Source: Euborellia annulipes
Lineage: Eukaryota; Arthropoda; Insecta; Dermaptera; Anisolabididae
Length of the DNA: 64,000 bases
Direction of reading: 5' to 3'
Assembly: GCA_023213315.1 (NCBI GenBank)
Contig: JAKCPI010001758.1
Location: 1-64,000 of the forward strand
Positions 1 through 8,265 of this stretch are shown here, in pieces. The translations under genes and the position numbers were made by a program. The notes under the pieces were generated by a model. The model saw only the letters and a program-made list of their open reading frames with translations, was not told the DNA's origin and did no database searches. Every line of letters begins with the position of its first letter. Within the stretch, counting starts at the first letter, position 1.

Positions 1-1243
1 GGAGGTCTCGAACTGTCTCCGGTTTTTTATAATTTAATATGATTTGTACCTTTTCAGGGTCAGGTTCAATACCGTTTTTAGAAATTTTATGCCCTAGAAA
101 CAATACTTCTTCTTTTTCAAATTCTGATTTACTCAAATTGATAGCCAAGCCATATTTATTTAGTCGTTCAAATACCATTCTTAAGTGTTGTCTATGTTCC
201 TCTGGAGTTTTTGATGTAATCAAAATATCATCCAGATAGGAAAATGTAAAATCTAGACCACGAAGAGCTTCATTAACAAATCTTTGGAACGTCGAAGGTG
301 CGTTCCGTAATCCAAACGGCATAACGTTAAATTCGAACAGGCCAAATGGCGTGATTATGGCTGTCTTTCTTTTATCTTGATCCGCTAATGGGATTTGGTA
401 ATATGCTTGAAGTAAGTCAAGTTTAGAAAATATTCTTTTATCTTGTAAAATTGTGCTGACGTCGTCAATCCTCGGTAGTGGGTATCTGTCGGGGATTGTT
501 CGATCGTTCAGTCGTCTATAATCACCGCACATTCGCCAAGTTTTATTTTTCTTCAACACCATGTGTAGTGGGCTAGCCCATTCTGAGTTTGAGGGTTGTA
601 TTATATTTTGGTTAATCATAAATTGAAATTCTTGTTTTGCAATTTTAAGTTTTTCAGGATCCAGTCTGCGAGCCTTACAGAACACCGGAGGGCCTTCTGT
701 GGTGCTAATGTAATGCCTTACATCATGCTTAACATTAGTTGGACTAATTCTTGGTTTCGTTATGTTTGGGAATTGTTTAAGTAGATCAGAGATATTTAAT
801 TTAGAATTAATTGTGCTGACCGTTTCTTCTGCCGCAATTTGTTCGATTTGGCCAGATATCTTTAAATTAGTTTTTCTATCGACTAGTCTTTTTCTCTTCA
901 GGTCAATAAGAAGATCAAATTCATGGAGAAAATCGGCTCCTATAATCCCTTTTTCGACCTTCGCTAGAATGAACGGCCATTCGAACTTTCTTCTAAGACC
1001 AAGATCGATATTTAATAATTTTTTACCATAGGTTGGAATTTCCGAGCCATTCGCTGCAAACAATTTGAAATTAGACGGTTCTTCAGTGTTACTTTTTCCC
1101 GCTGGTAGGACAGAAATGTCTGCGCCGCTATCAACAAGGAATCTCTTTCCGGTTGTTTTATCTTTTAAAAATAGTCTGAAGTTGCGGCTAGGAGAGATAT
1201 GGTCGACAGCTGACGTAGCCGCTAACGTGGCTGCCCCTGGGAG
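1..1243 (-). CDS. pol: Ty3-type retrotransposon pol, partial (protease and reverse transcriptase)
   Basis: Open reading frame on the minus strand that runs off the left edge of the window. Reading from its start it shows an aspartic-protease motif, DSGADISVLPA, at about 1100-1132, then a linker. The reverse transcriptase follows, with WRMCGDYRRL near 510-545, a FSKLDLLQAYYQIPL motif-A block near 390-432 containing the first catalytic Asp, and YLDDIL near 223-238 holding the catalytic YxDD. RNase H and integrase would lie outside the window. The frame is -1 relative to gag and is reached at the slippery heptamer at 1243-1249, so translation as a Gag-Pol fusion is inferred. The frame agrees at all three motifs I checked (protease, YLDD and the left edge), so the element may be young. 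The order protease then RT, and the Gag type, support Ty3 rather than copia or BEL. Confidence 0.9.
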
Positions 1244-2022
1244 TTTCCCGAGTTCGAATTCCATGCGCAAGGTGCCACGCACTTTTCTGGTTTGCATCTT
1301 TTTCCAAATCTAAAATGGTAATAGCAGTATTTACCGTTTTGGTCAAATCTGGGGCGACTTCGGCTTCGCTTTCTCGTCCTGTCTCCACTCGGACTTCTGC
1401 TCCTTCTTACTTCTTTCTCCAATGCCTCTATTTTCATATAAAGGTCATGGAGAGAGAACGACGTCGATGTCGTAGCTGGCGTTGGCGTACTGGTCATCGC
1501 ATTTACTTCGCGAGCGAATTTGAGGTCGCATACTCGGTCACCGATCTGAGCCATCTTGTTCAAGTCGTCGTCCGCCACTACGAGGACACTCCTCACTTGA
1601 TCAGGCAATTTATTAAGCCAGAGGGTTTTTAAGACACTATCTGAAAAATTATCACCCGCTAATGCTTTCATTTTTCTTAATAACTGACTAGGTTTCAATT
1701 CGCCAAGGTCAATTTCGCTCACCAATTTTTGTACTTTTTTCTCCTCACTTTCTTTAAAAATGGCTATGAGCCTCTCCTTGGCCAAGGTATAACGATTTGG
1801 TGCGCTACTAGTGACTAGATCGAAAATGTTTTCGACATATTTTTGTTCCAACTGAGCCAGAAGGTAATTAAATTTTGTATTTTCTACGGTTATGCCCGAA
1901 ATTGAAAATTGCGCCTCGATCTGGTAAAACCAAATCTCAGGCTTTTCAGGCCAAAAGGGTGGCAATTTTACACTGACCTTATCGATTTCTGGGGCGTTCT
2001 TCTGTTCGTCTTCATTCACCAT
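1222..2022 (-). CDS. gag: Ty3-type retrotransposon Gag
   Basis: Capsid/nucleocapsid polyprotein of the same element, 266 codons from the first ATG (2020-2022). The frame is open four codons further to a TTG, which is unlikely as a eukaryotic start. The N-terminal part has the block LPPFWPEKPEIWFYQIEAQF typical of arthropod Ty3 Gags. The middle is helical and charged. An Arg/Ser-rich stretch (RRSRSPSGDRTRKRSRSR) precedes a C-terminal CCHC-like zinc knuckle beginning CYYHFRFGKRC and ending in a PCAW block, which should bind element RNA. It ends at TAG 1222-1224, 19 bases downstream of the slippery site, so ribosomes that do not shift finish Gag alone. The leader between PBS and ATG is only about 16 bases. 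Confidence 0.88.
   Translation of the reverse strand: MVNEDEQKNAPEIDKVSVKLPPFWPEKPEIWFYQIEAQFSISGITVENTKFNYLLAQLEQKYVENIFDLVTSSAPNRYTLAKERLIAIFKESEEKKVQKLVSEIDLGELKPSQLLRKMKALAGDNFSDSVLKTLWLNKLPDQVRSVLVVADDDLNKMAQIGDRVCDLKFAREVNAMTSTPTPATTSTSFSLHDLYMKIEALEKEVRRSRSPSGDRTRKRSRSRPRFDQNGKYCYYHFRFGKRCKPEKCVAPCAWNSNSGNSQGQPR
1243..1249 (-). promoter_or_regulatory. -1 ribosomal frameshift slippery heptamer
   Basis: On the minus strand this reads G GGA AAC in phase with gag, matching the X XXY YYZ rule for -1 slippage. After a -1 shift the next codons are in the protease/RT frame. The zero-frame gag stop lies at 1222-1224. Downstream sequence has short complementary blocks (for example ACGT near 1223-1226 and 1212-1215), but I could not fold a convincing stem or pseudoknot by eye. 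Confidence 0.7.
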
Positions 2023-2038
2023 CGCGACGGCCAAGGGA

Positions 2039-2055
2039 TCACGTCGGGGTCACCA
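2039..2055 (-). other. Primer-binding site of the Ty3 element
   Basis: On the minus strand the sequence TGGTGACCCCGACGTGA starts three bases after the LTR end. It begins with TGG, as expected for pairing with a tRNA 3' CCA end, and lies where minus-strand DNA priming should occur. The exact primer tRNA was not identified. Confidence 0.7.
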
Positions 2056-2058
2056 ATT

Positions 2059-2266
2059 TGTAGAGGAAAAAGCACAATAAAAAAGACTCTTTCGGGTAGA
2101 AGATGTTTATTTACTTTTTAGATAATTTTTTTCAACAACAAAAAGACAATAATGCTAATCAGTATAATAATTAATATACCTGAAGTTTGTAACAATTACA
2201 TTTATAAAAATAAAAAAATTAATTACAAGTTAATTAAAAATAAATTTAAACTTTGTCGCTCCGACA
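2059..2266 (-). repeat. 5' LTR of the Ty3 element
   Basis: About 208 bases bounded by TG...CA. On the minus strand it starts TGTCGGAGCGACA (a small palindrome) and ends TCCTCTACA just before the PBS. It contains AATAAA near its 3' part. The partner LTR is outside the window, so the outer boundary rests on the TG/CA ends and the palindrome and could be a few bases off. The flanking target duplication cannot be checked. Confidence 0.7.
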
Positions 2267-2718
2267 GCAGGTTTTTGAAATTTGCCCTTTTAGAGTTAGC
2301 TACGCCACTGTTTATTTGAACTTGTGGTGGCTGATCAAATTTTTTCTTAATCTTAATCTTCTTCTTTATATATAAAATTCTTCTGTACGTGTGTATGTGA
2401 CTGAACTCCTCCTAAACGACTGAACCGATTTTGATGAAATTTTCTGTGTATGTTTGTGAGAGTCCCGGACAGATTTTGTTTCACAAATAACAATAAGTTA
2501 ATGAGTAATTAACCGTTAAAATAAGAAAAAAATAAAAATTAGGAGAAATAGTTGCTATGGTAACAAAATATAAATATTTACCCATGTTTACGATTTTTTT
2601 TATTTATTTACATTTTGAATTCTAAAATATCGGCGTGTCTGTGTACCGGGAGAGTCCCGGAAAGGATATTATTCACAAAAAATCTTAAGTTCTTGAATAA
2701 TTAACCGTTAAAATAAAC
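2267..2718 (+). repeat. Helitron 5'-type segment with an internal family-H fragment
   Basis: Starting near 2368 the text TATATATAAAATTCTTCTG followed by a CTGAACTCCTCC / CCGATTTTGATGAAATTT block resembles the 5' region of arthropod Helitrons. A block beginning GAGAGTCCCGGA and ending AATTAACCGTTAAAATAA occurs twice (about 2458-2523 and 2649-2716). Between the copies is a piece of the family-H interior (about 2543-2635: GGAGAAATAGTTGCTATGGTAAC). The segment is a mosaic. No ORF is seen. Confidence 0.5.
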
Positions 2719-2850
2719 TCTATATATAAAAATGAAAAGGGTAAATGTATGTACCGGTATGTATATAAGCCGAAGGCGAGCAGGGGGGTCCAGGGGGCGC
2801 AGCCCCTGGCTAGACGGAAAGCCCCGCCGAAGGCGGGGCTTTGCGTCTAG
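2719..2850 (+). mobile_element. Minimal non-autonomous Helitron (about 132 bp)
   Basis: Begins TCTATATATAAAAATG and ends TTTGCGTCTAG followed by T, matching the Helitron TC...CTRR rule with a 3' T of the AT target. A GC-rich hairpin, GCCCCGCC-GAA-GGCGGGGC at 2821-2839, lies 11 bases before the end, as Helitron 3' terminators do. The base before TC is C rather than the expected A, so the 5' end may be displaced, or the element may use the 5' end further upstream. Non-coding. The interior is shared in inverse orientation with 49443-49480. Confidence 0.7.
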
Positions 2851-2953
2851 TTTCTTAATAAATTTTTATTTATCCATTTAATTATTATAATGTATTTGAA
2901 AAAAAAAAAAATAATAAAATAACTGAAAATAATTTTGATTGTTTATTATTATT

Positions 2954-2967
2954 ATAAATATTATATT
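2954..2967 (+). repeat. Target-site duplication, left copy
   Basis: ATAAATATTATATT, repeated exactly at 3381-3394, framing the hammerhead-bearing palindromic insertion between them. Confidence 0.65.
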
Positions 2968-3047
2968 AGAGGGAGGTGGATAGCTGAGTAGATCTTGTAG
3001 TAAGGAAGAAAGAAAAGAGCGATTGCAGCTCTGTTTATTTCGTTGCC

Positions 3048-3079
3048 GACGTTTCGGTCAGATATACGACCATCATCAG
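3048..3079 (-). ncRNA. Hammerhead ribozyme-like core
   Basis: On the minus strand: CTGATGA, then stem II GGTC...GACC around a short loop, then GAAA, then CGTC. All core positions of a hammerhead (CUGANGA, GAAA, cleavable GUC) are present. Stem III would be only the self-complementary ACGT. Pairing for stem I is partial in this arm. Confidence 0.65.
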
Positions 3080-3281
3080 AGCTGAAGCGTGTCAACAAAA
3101 TTCCTCAAAATGACGAATGGCACAATTGTGTGAAATATTTTCTGCCATTTTATAAGGACCAACAGGCTAGATTGAATCTAACAGACTCGCATAGCCTGTT
3201 GGTCCTTATAAAATGGCAGAAAATATTTCACACAATTGTGCCATTCGACATTTTGAGGAATTTTGTTGACACGCTTCAGCC

Positions 3282-3313
3282 CTGATGATGGTCGTATATC
3301 TGACCGAAATGTC
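3282..3313 (+). ncRNA. Hammerhead ribozyme-like core
   Basis: CTGATGA, stem II GGTC...GACC, GAAA, TGTC. Stem I is strong: GCTTCAGCC before the core pairs with GGCTTGAAGC after it with one bulged T. The usual C after GAAA is T here, which weakens the minimal stem III. Confidence 0.65.
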
Positions 3314-3394
3314 GGCTTGAAGCTATAAATAAACGAAATAAACTTAGCTGCAATCGCTCTTTTCTTTCTTCCTTACTACAATAAATATTATATT

Positions 3395-4028
3395 CAATAG
3401 ATAGGCCTACATTTTCAAAGAGGAGTTGAGAAATTGAATAAACACTTCCTCTCTCCTTAACGAGAGACCGACTTTAAAGTAAACAAAAATTTGATCAGAA
3501 AATTAATAAAGCAATTAATATTTTATTATTATTATTATTTTTTAATTTCAAACTTTGCCAAACATAAATTGACTAAATTTACTCATGAATTTTAATCAGG
3601 GTCCAAAAGAGGAGAGAACCGAAACATTAACTACAAATGCCAACTAAATTGTTTATTTAGTTAATAAAATATAAAATTAAATTAATATTTAAACAGATTT
3701 AATATTTGCCTTTCAAATATGTTTTACATAATATATATAGGTCTACTGTATAATTGTTGAACTTAACATTTTTCTAATTTATTTTTTAATTATGATGGTT
3801 AATTTAAAATATATTACTAAACATTTGGCAACAAATAAAACAACTTTATTTTTAGAAATCTCATTCATCCATATTTTTCTAAAGAATTAGGGAATCGAAA
3901 CAAATTTGAAATGTTTGAAGACGTTGATTATTAAAGAGGAAATGAATTTCGTTAATGATGAATTTATCAATATTTTGATTTGAAAAATTTTACTAGATAG
4001 GATTTTTTAATCAATTATTTATTATTGT
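3395..4028. other. AT-rich stretch without recognised feature
   Basis: Poly-A/T-rich, short TTATTA runs near 3523-3540, no convincing ORF, RNA or terminal repeats. Probably intronic or intergenic host DNA with decayed repeats. Confidence 0.5.
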
Positions 4029-4160
4029 CTAAACACTCAGAGACTCAGTCCACGAATTACCCGAGCTGTCTGACATTTCTTCCTTATATTCAGCAGGAAC
4101 TTGTGAAGTGGGTGGGCTTGCTTCTTTTTCTCTATATTGATTGAATTTAAATTTCCATTT
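4029..4160 (-). CDS. Possible terminal coding exon (43 codons), unrecognised
   Basis: Minus-strand open segment that could begin after a TATAG acceptor (4161-4165) and ends at TAG 4029-4031. An AATAAA lies about 10 bases past the stop. The translation is protein-like, acidic and Ser-rich (it contains PTSQVPAEYKEEMSDSSGNS), and the segment is clearly more GC-rich than its surroundings. It begins in phase 0, and the phosphatase exon upstream ends in phase 0, so a truncated alternative transcript is conceivable. It does not resemble any phosphatase segment I know and could be a separate gene or chance. The acceptor lacks a strong pyrimidine tract. Confidence 0.25.
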   Translation of the reverse strand, partial: KWKFKFNQYREKEASPPTSQVPAEYKEEMSDSSGNSWTESLSV

Positions 4161-4766
4161 CTATACTAAATAATAACAAATTCAGAAAACTTTTTTTTTT
4201 TTTGGGGTGGGGGGATAAACAAAAGGGTCGCATTATATTTATACGATTTAAATTTTTTTTTTTTTTTTAATTACAAGAATTGTTAATTTTCTCTCTATTT
4301 AGTAATTAGAAGTTCTTTTATATAGCTGGTTAATTGATGTAGTAGAAGGAGAATAAAAAGATAGAGCAACTAATTATATTTTCTTTTATTATACCCTCAG
4401 TGCTGACGTTTAGGTTCTGTTAAGGTCCATCCTCAGAGCATTAGAGTTGTCATCATTAATTTCAATTTCAACATTTCACCTATATTAAACATTGTTGGTC
4501 GATTTTATATACAATTGATGTATGTATGTATATTTTTTTATATATGATTAGTAGGTGAGATGTTTTTCAATGGTAAATGCGAGTAAAATTCTTTGTGACT
4601 GTTTGGTTTATATCTCTATATTTTGAGTATTGATATAATCGTTAGAATGTTTTAGTATAATCGTCGTTATGATTTTATTCTTATTAGATTCTACTCAAAT
4701 TCATTATCTCATTAATTTATTTCTGATGAGATCTAAAAAAAATCTAAATTGAAAGACTATACTCAC
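4161..4766. other. Putative intron between the two minus-strand exons
   Basis: AT-rich with T runs at about 4190-4204 and 4253-4269 and a decayed hammerhead relic at 4405-4436. The donor ACTCAC (GTGAGT on the minus strand) is at 4761-4766. Confidence 0.4.
4405..4436 (-). ncRNA. Decayed hammerhead-like core
   Basis: On the minus strand CTGAGGA, a GG...CC stem II, TAAA in place of GAAA, then CGTC. Four stem-I base pairs (TGCT/AGCA) remain. The GAAA change should abolish activity. No palindromic partner is seen nearby. Confidence 0.4.
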
Positions 4767-4945
4767 ATTCATGTTCCTGCCCGGTTCATCTTCCACCAGT
4801 TGTCTAGCAATGTCTTTGCAAGATTTTCTTGCTGCTTGTGTCATCTTGGCATCGTCTTCCCAAAATCGGGATGCTGAATGCGCGTATAAAGCCGCGGGTG
4901 TAGCGTGTGTCACGCGTGTGTTGGTCACCAAGCCAGTGGCTTTGC
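4767..4945 (-). CDS. Alkaline phosphatase, internal exon
   Basis: A 179-bp exon bounded on the minus strand by a pyrimidine-rich acceptor (TTTTGTTCCAG) and a consensus donor (GTGAGT). It enters with two bases of a split codon and leaves in phase 0. The peptide begins KATGLVTNTRVTHATPAALY and continues to CKDIARQLVEDEPGRNMN, the conserved alkaline-phosphatase segment. In E. coli/placental numbering the His of TRVTHATP is the Mg-site residue 153, the following Thr is 155, and the Arg of HSASR is phosphate-binding Arg166; the spacing between them is exact. The next exon should start with the VILGGGR-type motif but none is seen to the left, so the flanking introns are long. The enzyme hydrolyses phosphate monoesters, usually membrane-anchored or secreted. 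No frameshift or stop is present, so this is probably a live host gene. Confidence 0.88.
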
Positions 4946-6091
4946 CTGGAACAAAACGAAAAATTAATTTCTTTTTTTTTAATAAAAAACTACTCAAAAA
5001 AGAAAACTGATATAAATAGGAAATGTTTCATAATTTGGTCTCCATTTCTTCTCAATAAAAGATATATCTATAATATTATCTATATATCGTATATTGATTT
5101 TTCTTATTTTGTATTAAAAATAGAAACCTCTTGAATCTCACACTGTAATACGAAGTTTTAACAGCGATGTTAACATGTTGCTTTTATCTCAAAGCTGTCA
5201 AAATCATAACCTTACTTTTTAGGTAAAGGTCGCCATTTTTATGCATTAAATATTGACTAAATGTTAAAGCTTTGGCGTTAAGGGGGAACGAGAGCGAAGG
5301 TGTTACGCATGTTTTTCCCGATAAGAGGGCGTTGTTTGTCATAAAAAGTATGTCCAAAATATCAAGTAATTCAAAAATTTGCCAAGAGATGTCAGAATGG
5401 TATCTAATATTATTTAATGCATTTGGTTGATTTTCATTGATCTTTTTTAACAATAAATATTATACTTTATAAATGTTATTTATATATTATGTATCTTTTA
5501 TAAAAGCATAAAAATATATAAATATAGGCTAATACTATATCTACTGTAAGACTAGCCTGCCATCTATTGAAAGAATGCTGAACTAATTTGACAGTTGATT
5601 TTTAAATAAATCATCTAAGCTTATTTTAAAAATTTCTTTACTAATATGTGATTAATAATAACAATAAATTCATTTTTAAATTTAAAAAAAATTAAAGATT
5701 ATTGGGACTGATTGTTTTTTTATATTTGCTTGATAACAAAAAAATTAATTACGATAATTTTTTAATAAGTCATTAAAAAAATTATAGCTCGATGTCTCAA
5801 TAATCTCTTATAAATTTAATTCATTATATATATATAGGCCCTACATACAAAATTCCTCATAATAGTCTAGTTTTTTTTTTAAAGTACGTTTAGACGTCGC
5901 TCCTGAACCCCCTTAAAGATTTTGCTTACAGAATAGCAATTTGAGGCAAGGAGATGTTAAAATGAATTAACGCTGATTTCATATTTTAAAAGTTAACGTT
6001 TTTGTTTAGAGAATAGATCTGATTGAGAGTGGGAGTTGCTCTTTCTTGTTTTGATTCAAGCTGCGTCCTTTTTTTTAGATATCGAATTATA
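4946..6091. other. AT-rich non-coding stretch (probable intron)
   Basis: Contains one 89-codon minus-strand open frame (5184-5453) with no recognisable motif, and a short GC-richer patch around 5270-5340. No terminal repeats or RNA genes found. Confidence 0.4.
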
Positions 6092-6103
6092 TTTTATTTT
6101 GTT
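6092..6103 (+). repeat. PLE target-site duplication, left copy
   Basis: TTTTATTTTGTT, identical to 11277-11288. It fixes the left boundary of the Penelope-like insertion. Confidence 0.85.
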
Positions 6104-6167
6104 ATGTTGGTTAGCGAGGATGCAGCCAAAGAGGTTTTGGACCAATGAAAACAACAATTCCAAGTGA

Positions 6168-6203
6168 GACGTTTCGGCGAAACTTTTATTTTGCCATCTT
6201 CAG
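6168..6203 (-). ncRNA. PLE hammerhead ribozyme core, inverted copy
   Basis: Minus-strand CTGAAGA, stem II closed by GGC...GCC, GAAA, CGTC. It is identical to the cores at 8114-8149 and 11147-11182 and lies in the truncated inverted PLE copy. Confidence 0.75.
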
Positions 6204-6624
6204 TCCTTCAGGCTACATGACAAATTGAAAGATATTTTCTTTTTTATATGATTTTACAAACGTATACATATGGAAATAAATAATAAATTTACATATATTT
6301 ACTTACAATTTTTTCATGTGCATATTCATTATGCACATGTGTCATTTGGCCAAGTCGGTTTTTTAAAAATTTCTACTATGAGGGCAATGGCTCAGTGAGT
6401 TTCGAAGTATTAAATGATTAATTTTTCAATATTTCTTTATTATAAATAGTTATATAAAAGTGATTAGTCTATTTTTACCCATTTTCGTTTTAATTTAACA
6501 GTTCAAATTGTTCTTTATTTAATAATTTACAAAATTAGAATTTTTAACGAAAGGGTAAAAATATTTTTTTATTTATTGCGCCCTTTGTGTCGATGGCCAT
6601 TCAACGTCTCTCAATTTTCATTAT

Positions 6625-7984
6625 TTAAGGAAACAGCTCACGACCAATTTTATCTAAAATCGGCATGTATATGGTATTTATGCCATTGCAGTCCATATGA
6701 AAATTGACTGCTTTGTCCCGCATCATTTTTATATAAAATTTCTCCGCAATTTCACGTTTTTTATTATTCCCGATTCTGGACAACACCTCGACATTGTCGA
6801 AATCAAAATTGTGCCCCGTTGTGTCACAATGGGTAGATAGGCCTGTGTTCGTTTTGTTATTTTTAACACTGTACTTGTGTTCATTAATACGAACTTTAAG
6901 GAATCTTTTGGTCTGACCTACATAAACACTAGTGTTGTTTTGGGGACAATCTAAACAAGAGATTCTATATATTACACCAGTGAGCATTTCTTTGGGTGTT
7001 ATATCCTTATTATTATATAAAGATCTTAAATTTGATTCGATCTTGTGAGCGATACCCACCTCATTAGTATCTGTCCTGAAGAGCCTTTGAATTTTTTCAG
7101 ACAATGACGGGACGTACGTTAGTGAAAAATATATTTTTGGTGGTACCGCATGATCTCTCCTAGGAGCGGGGACCTGTCTGTGTCTGTACTTATTAATAAG
7201 CTTGTTAATCAAATATTGAGGGTATGAATTAGACAAGGCCACGGCTCTAAATTTTTTAAGGTTTTGTTCAACGAACTGGTTGTCTCCTAGTTCAAAAATA
7301 CGCCTAATAAAATAATTAAGTGTGTTGACCTTATAATTAAATGGTGTATTTGAAAGGTAATTAGTAAATCTACCACTATCTGTTGGTTTATTATATATAT
7401 CGAAAGACAGTGTCCCATTTTCTTCTTTAATAATCCATAGATCTAAGAAAGAAATTCTTTTGTTATTTTCAATCTCATGGGTAAATTTTATATTTTCATG
7501 AAAAGTATTGAAATTGTCAAGGATGTTATTTAAGTTGTTTTTAGGGACACAGGCTATACTGTCATCGACATATTGATAGTAAAATAATGGTTTCAGTGGT
7601 TCTACCTTGGTATAATAAAACTTCCTAATTATCAATTCTGCGGCGATGGGGCTAAGGCAGGAACCCATACCCAATCCTCTTTTTGTAAATATATTTTCTT
7701 ATTGAAACTAAAGTAATTAGAGAAAAGGCAAAATTTTAAAGCATTTTTAAATTCCTCTAAAGGAAGGGAGGTATGTTTTGTGATCTCTCCCCAATACTCC
7801 TCAATGCATGACATGAAGAAGTCAAGAGGTACGCAGGTGAAAAGATTGACCACGTCAAAAGATGCTAAAATATAATCATTTGGGACAGTAATGTTTTTTA
7901 TTTTTTCTTTTACCATTGACGAATTCAAAACCTTAAAATCATCTTCGTATGTTATGTTTTTTAATATGTCAGCTATGTATTTGG
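6625..7984 (-). pseudogene. Truncated, frameshifted PLE reverse transcriptase/endonuclease
   Basis: The coding part of the inverted copy. The 5' portion of the ORF is missing: it begins within the conserved block before RT motif A. A one-base deletion in a T/A homopolymer at 7680-7684 (five against six A in the plus copy at 9665-9670) splits it into two frames, about 7632-7984 and 6625-7674. Otherwise it keeps the RT motifs, the YVDD box and the GIY-YIG domain to the same stop as the full copy. The frameshift could be a real mutation or an assembly homopolymer error. Confidence 0.85.
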
Positions 7985-8243
7985 ATAATGAATATGCACA
8001 TGAAAAAATTGTAAGTAAATATATGTAAATTTATTATTTATTTCCATATGTATACGTTTGTAAAATCATATAAAAAAGAAAATATCTTTCAATTTGTCAT
8101 GTAGCCTGAAGGACTGAAGATGGCAAAATAAAAGTTTCGCCGAAACGTCTCACTTGGAATTGTTGTTTTCATTGGTCCAAAACCTCTTTGGCTGCATCCT
8201 CGCTAACCAACATTGCAATACCTACAGCCACTAACTCAACCAC
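7985..8243 (+). repeat. PLE pseudo-LTR, upstream copy
   Basis: About 259 bp, matching 11018-11276 with one difference seen (C/T near the end). It begins ATAATGAATATGCAC and ends CTCAACCAC. It contains a complete hammerhead core (8114-8149) and should supply the element's 5' region. Confidence 0.85.
8114..8149 (+). ncRNA. PLE hammerhead ribozyme core, upstream pseudo-LTR
   Basis: CTGAAGA, stem II GGC...GCC, GAAA, CGTC. It lies 117 bases upstream of the likely ORF start, so self-cleavage after GUC would define an RNA 5' end close to the ORF. Stem III is the minimal self-complementary ACGT, so activity may need two motifs. Confidence 0.75.
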
Positions 8244-8265
8244 TGTGTATCATCTCGAGAGAAAT

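Larger units (their letters stand above)
2968..3380. mobile_element. Palindromic PLE-like insertion with two hammerhead motifs
   Basis: A 413-bp inverted structure with arms around 2993-3180 and 3190-3380. Both arms carry a hammerhead-like core, and the outer parts (AAGAAAGAAAAGAGCGATTG and its complement) are inverted copies. A 14-bp direct repeat flanks it. No ORF is present apart from shadow frames. The head-to-head layout resembles the inverted-copy layout of the large PLE at 6104-11276 but without coding sequence, so it is best read as a short non-autonomous relative. Confidence 0.65.
6104..7984 (-). mobile_element. Inverted 5'-truncated PLE copy
   Basis: Reverse complement of about 9365-11245 of the same insertion. 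It starts in the reverse-transcriptase region and includes the whole 3' region with its hammerhead. It lacks the last about 30 bases of the plus copy's pseudo-LTR (it stops at CCAACAT). Differences noticed are a single G/A change in the coding region and a 5-versus-6 A run. Confidence 0.85.

Noticed and set aside
1188..1388. 66-codon minus-strand frame overlapping gag
   Set aside because: Out of frame with both gag and pol and lies over the zinc-knuckle region; a shadow.
1315..1632. 105-codon plus-strand frame
   Set aside because: Antisense to gag with no recognisable motif.
3043..3285. 80-codon plus-strand frame
   Set aside because: Reads through both arms of a palindromic insertion; the peptide mirrors itself, a product of the inverted repeat.
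5184..5453. 89-codon minus-strand frame as another phosphatase exon
   Set aside because: No phosphatase motif, no convincing splice sites, AT-rich codons.
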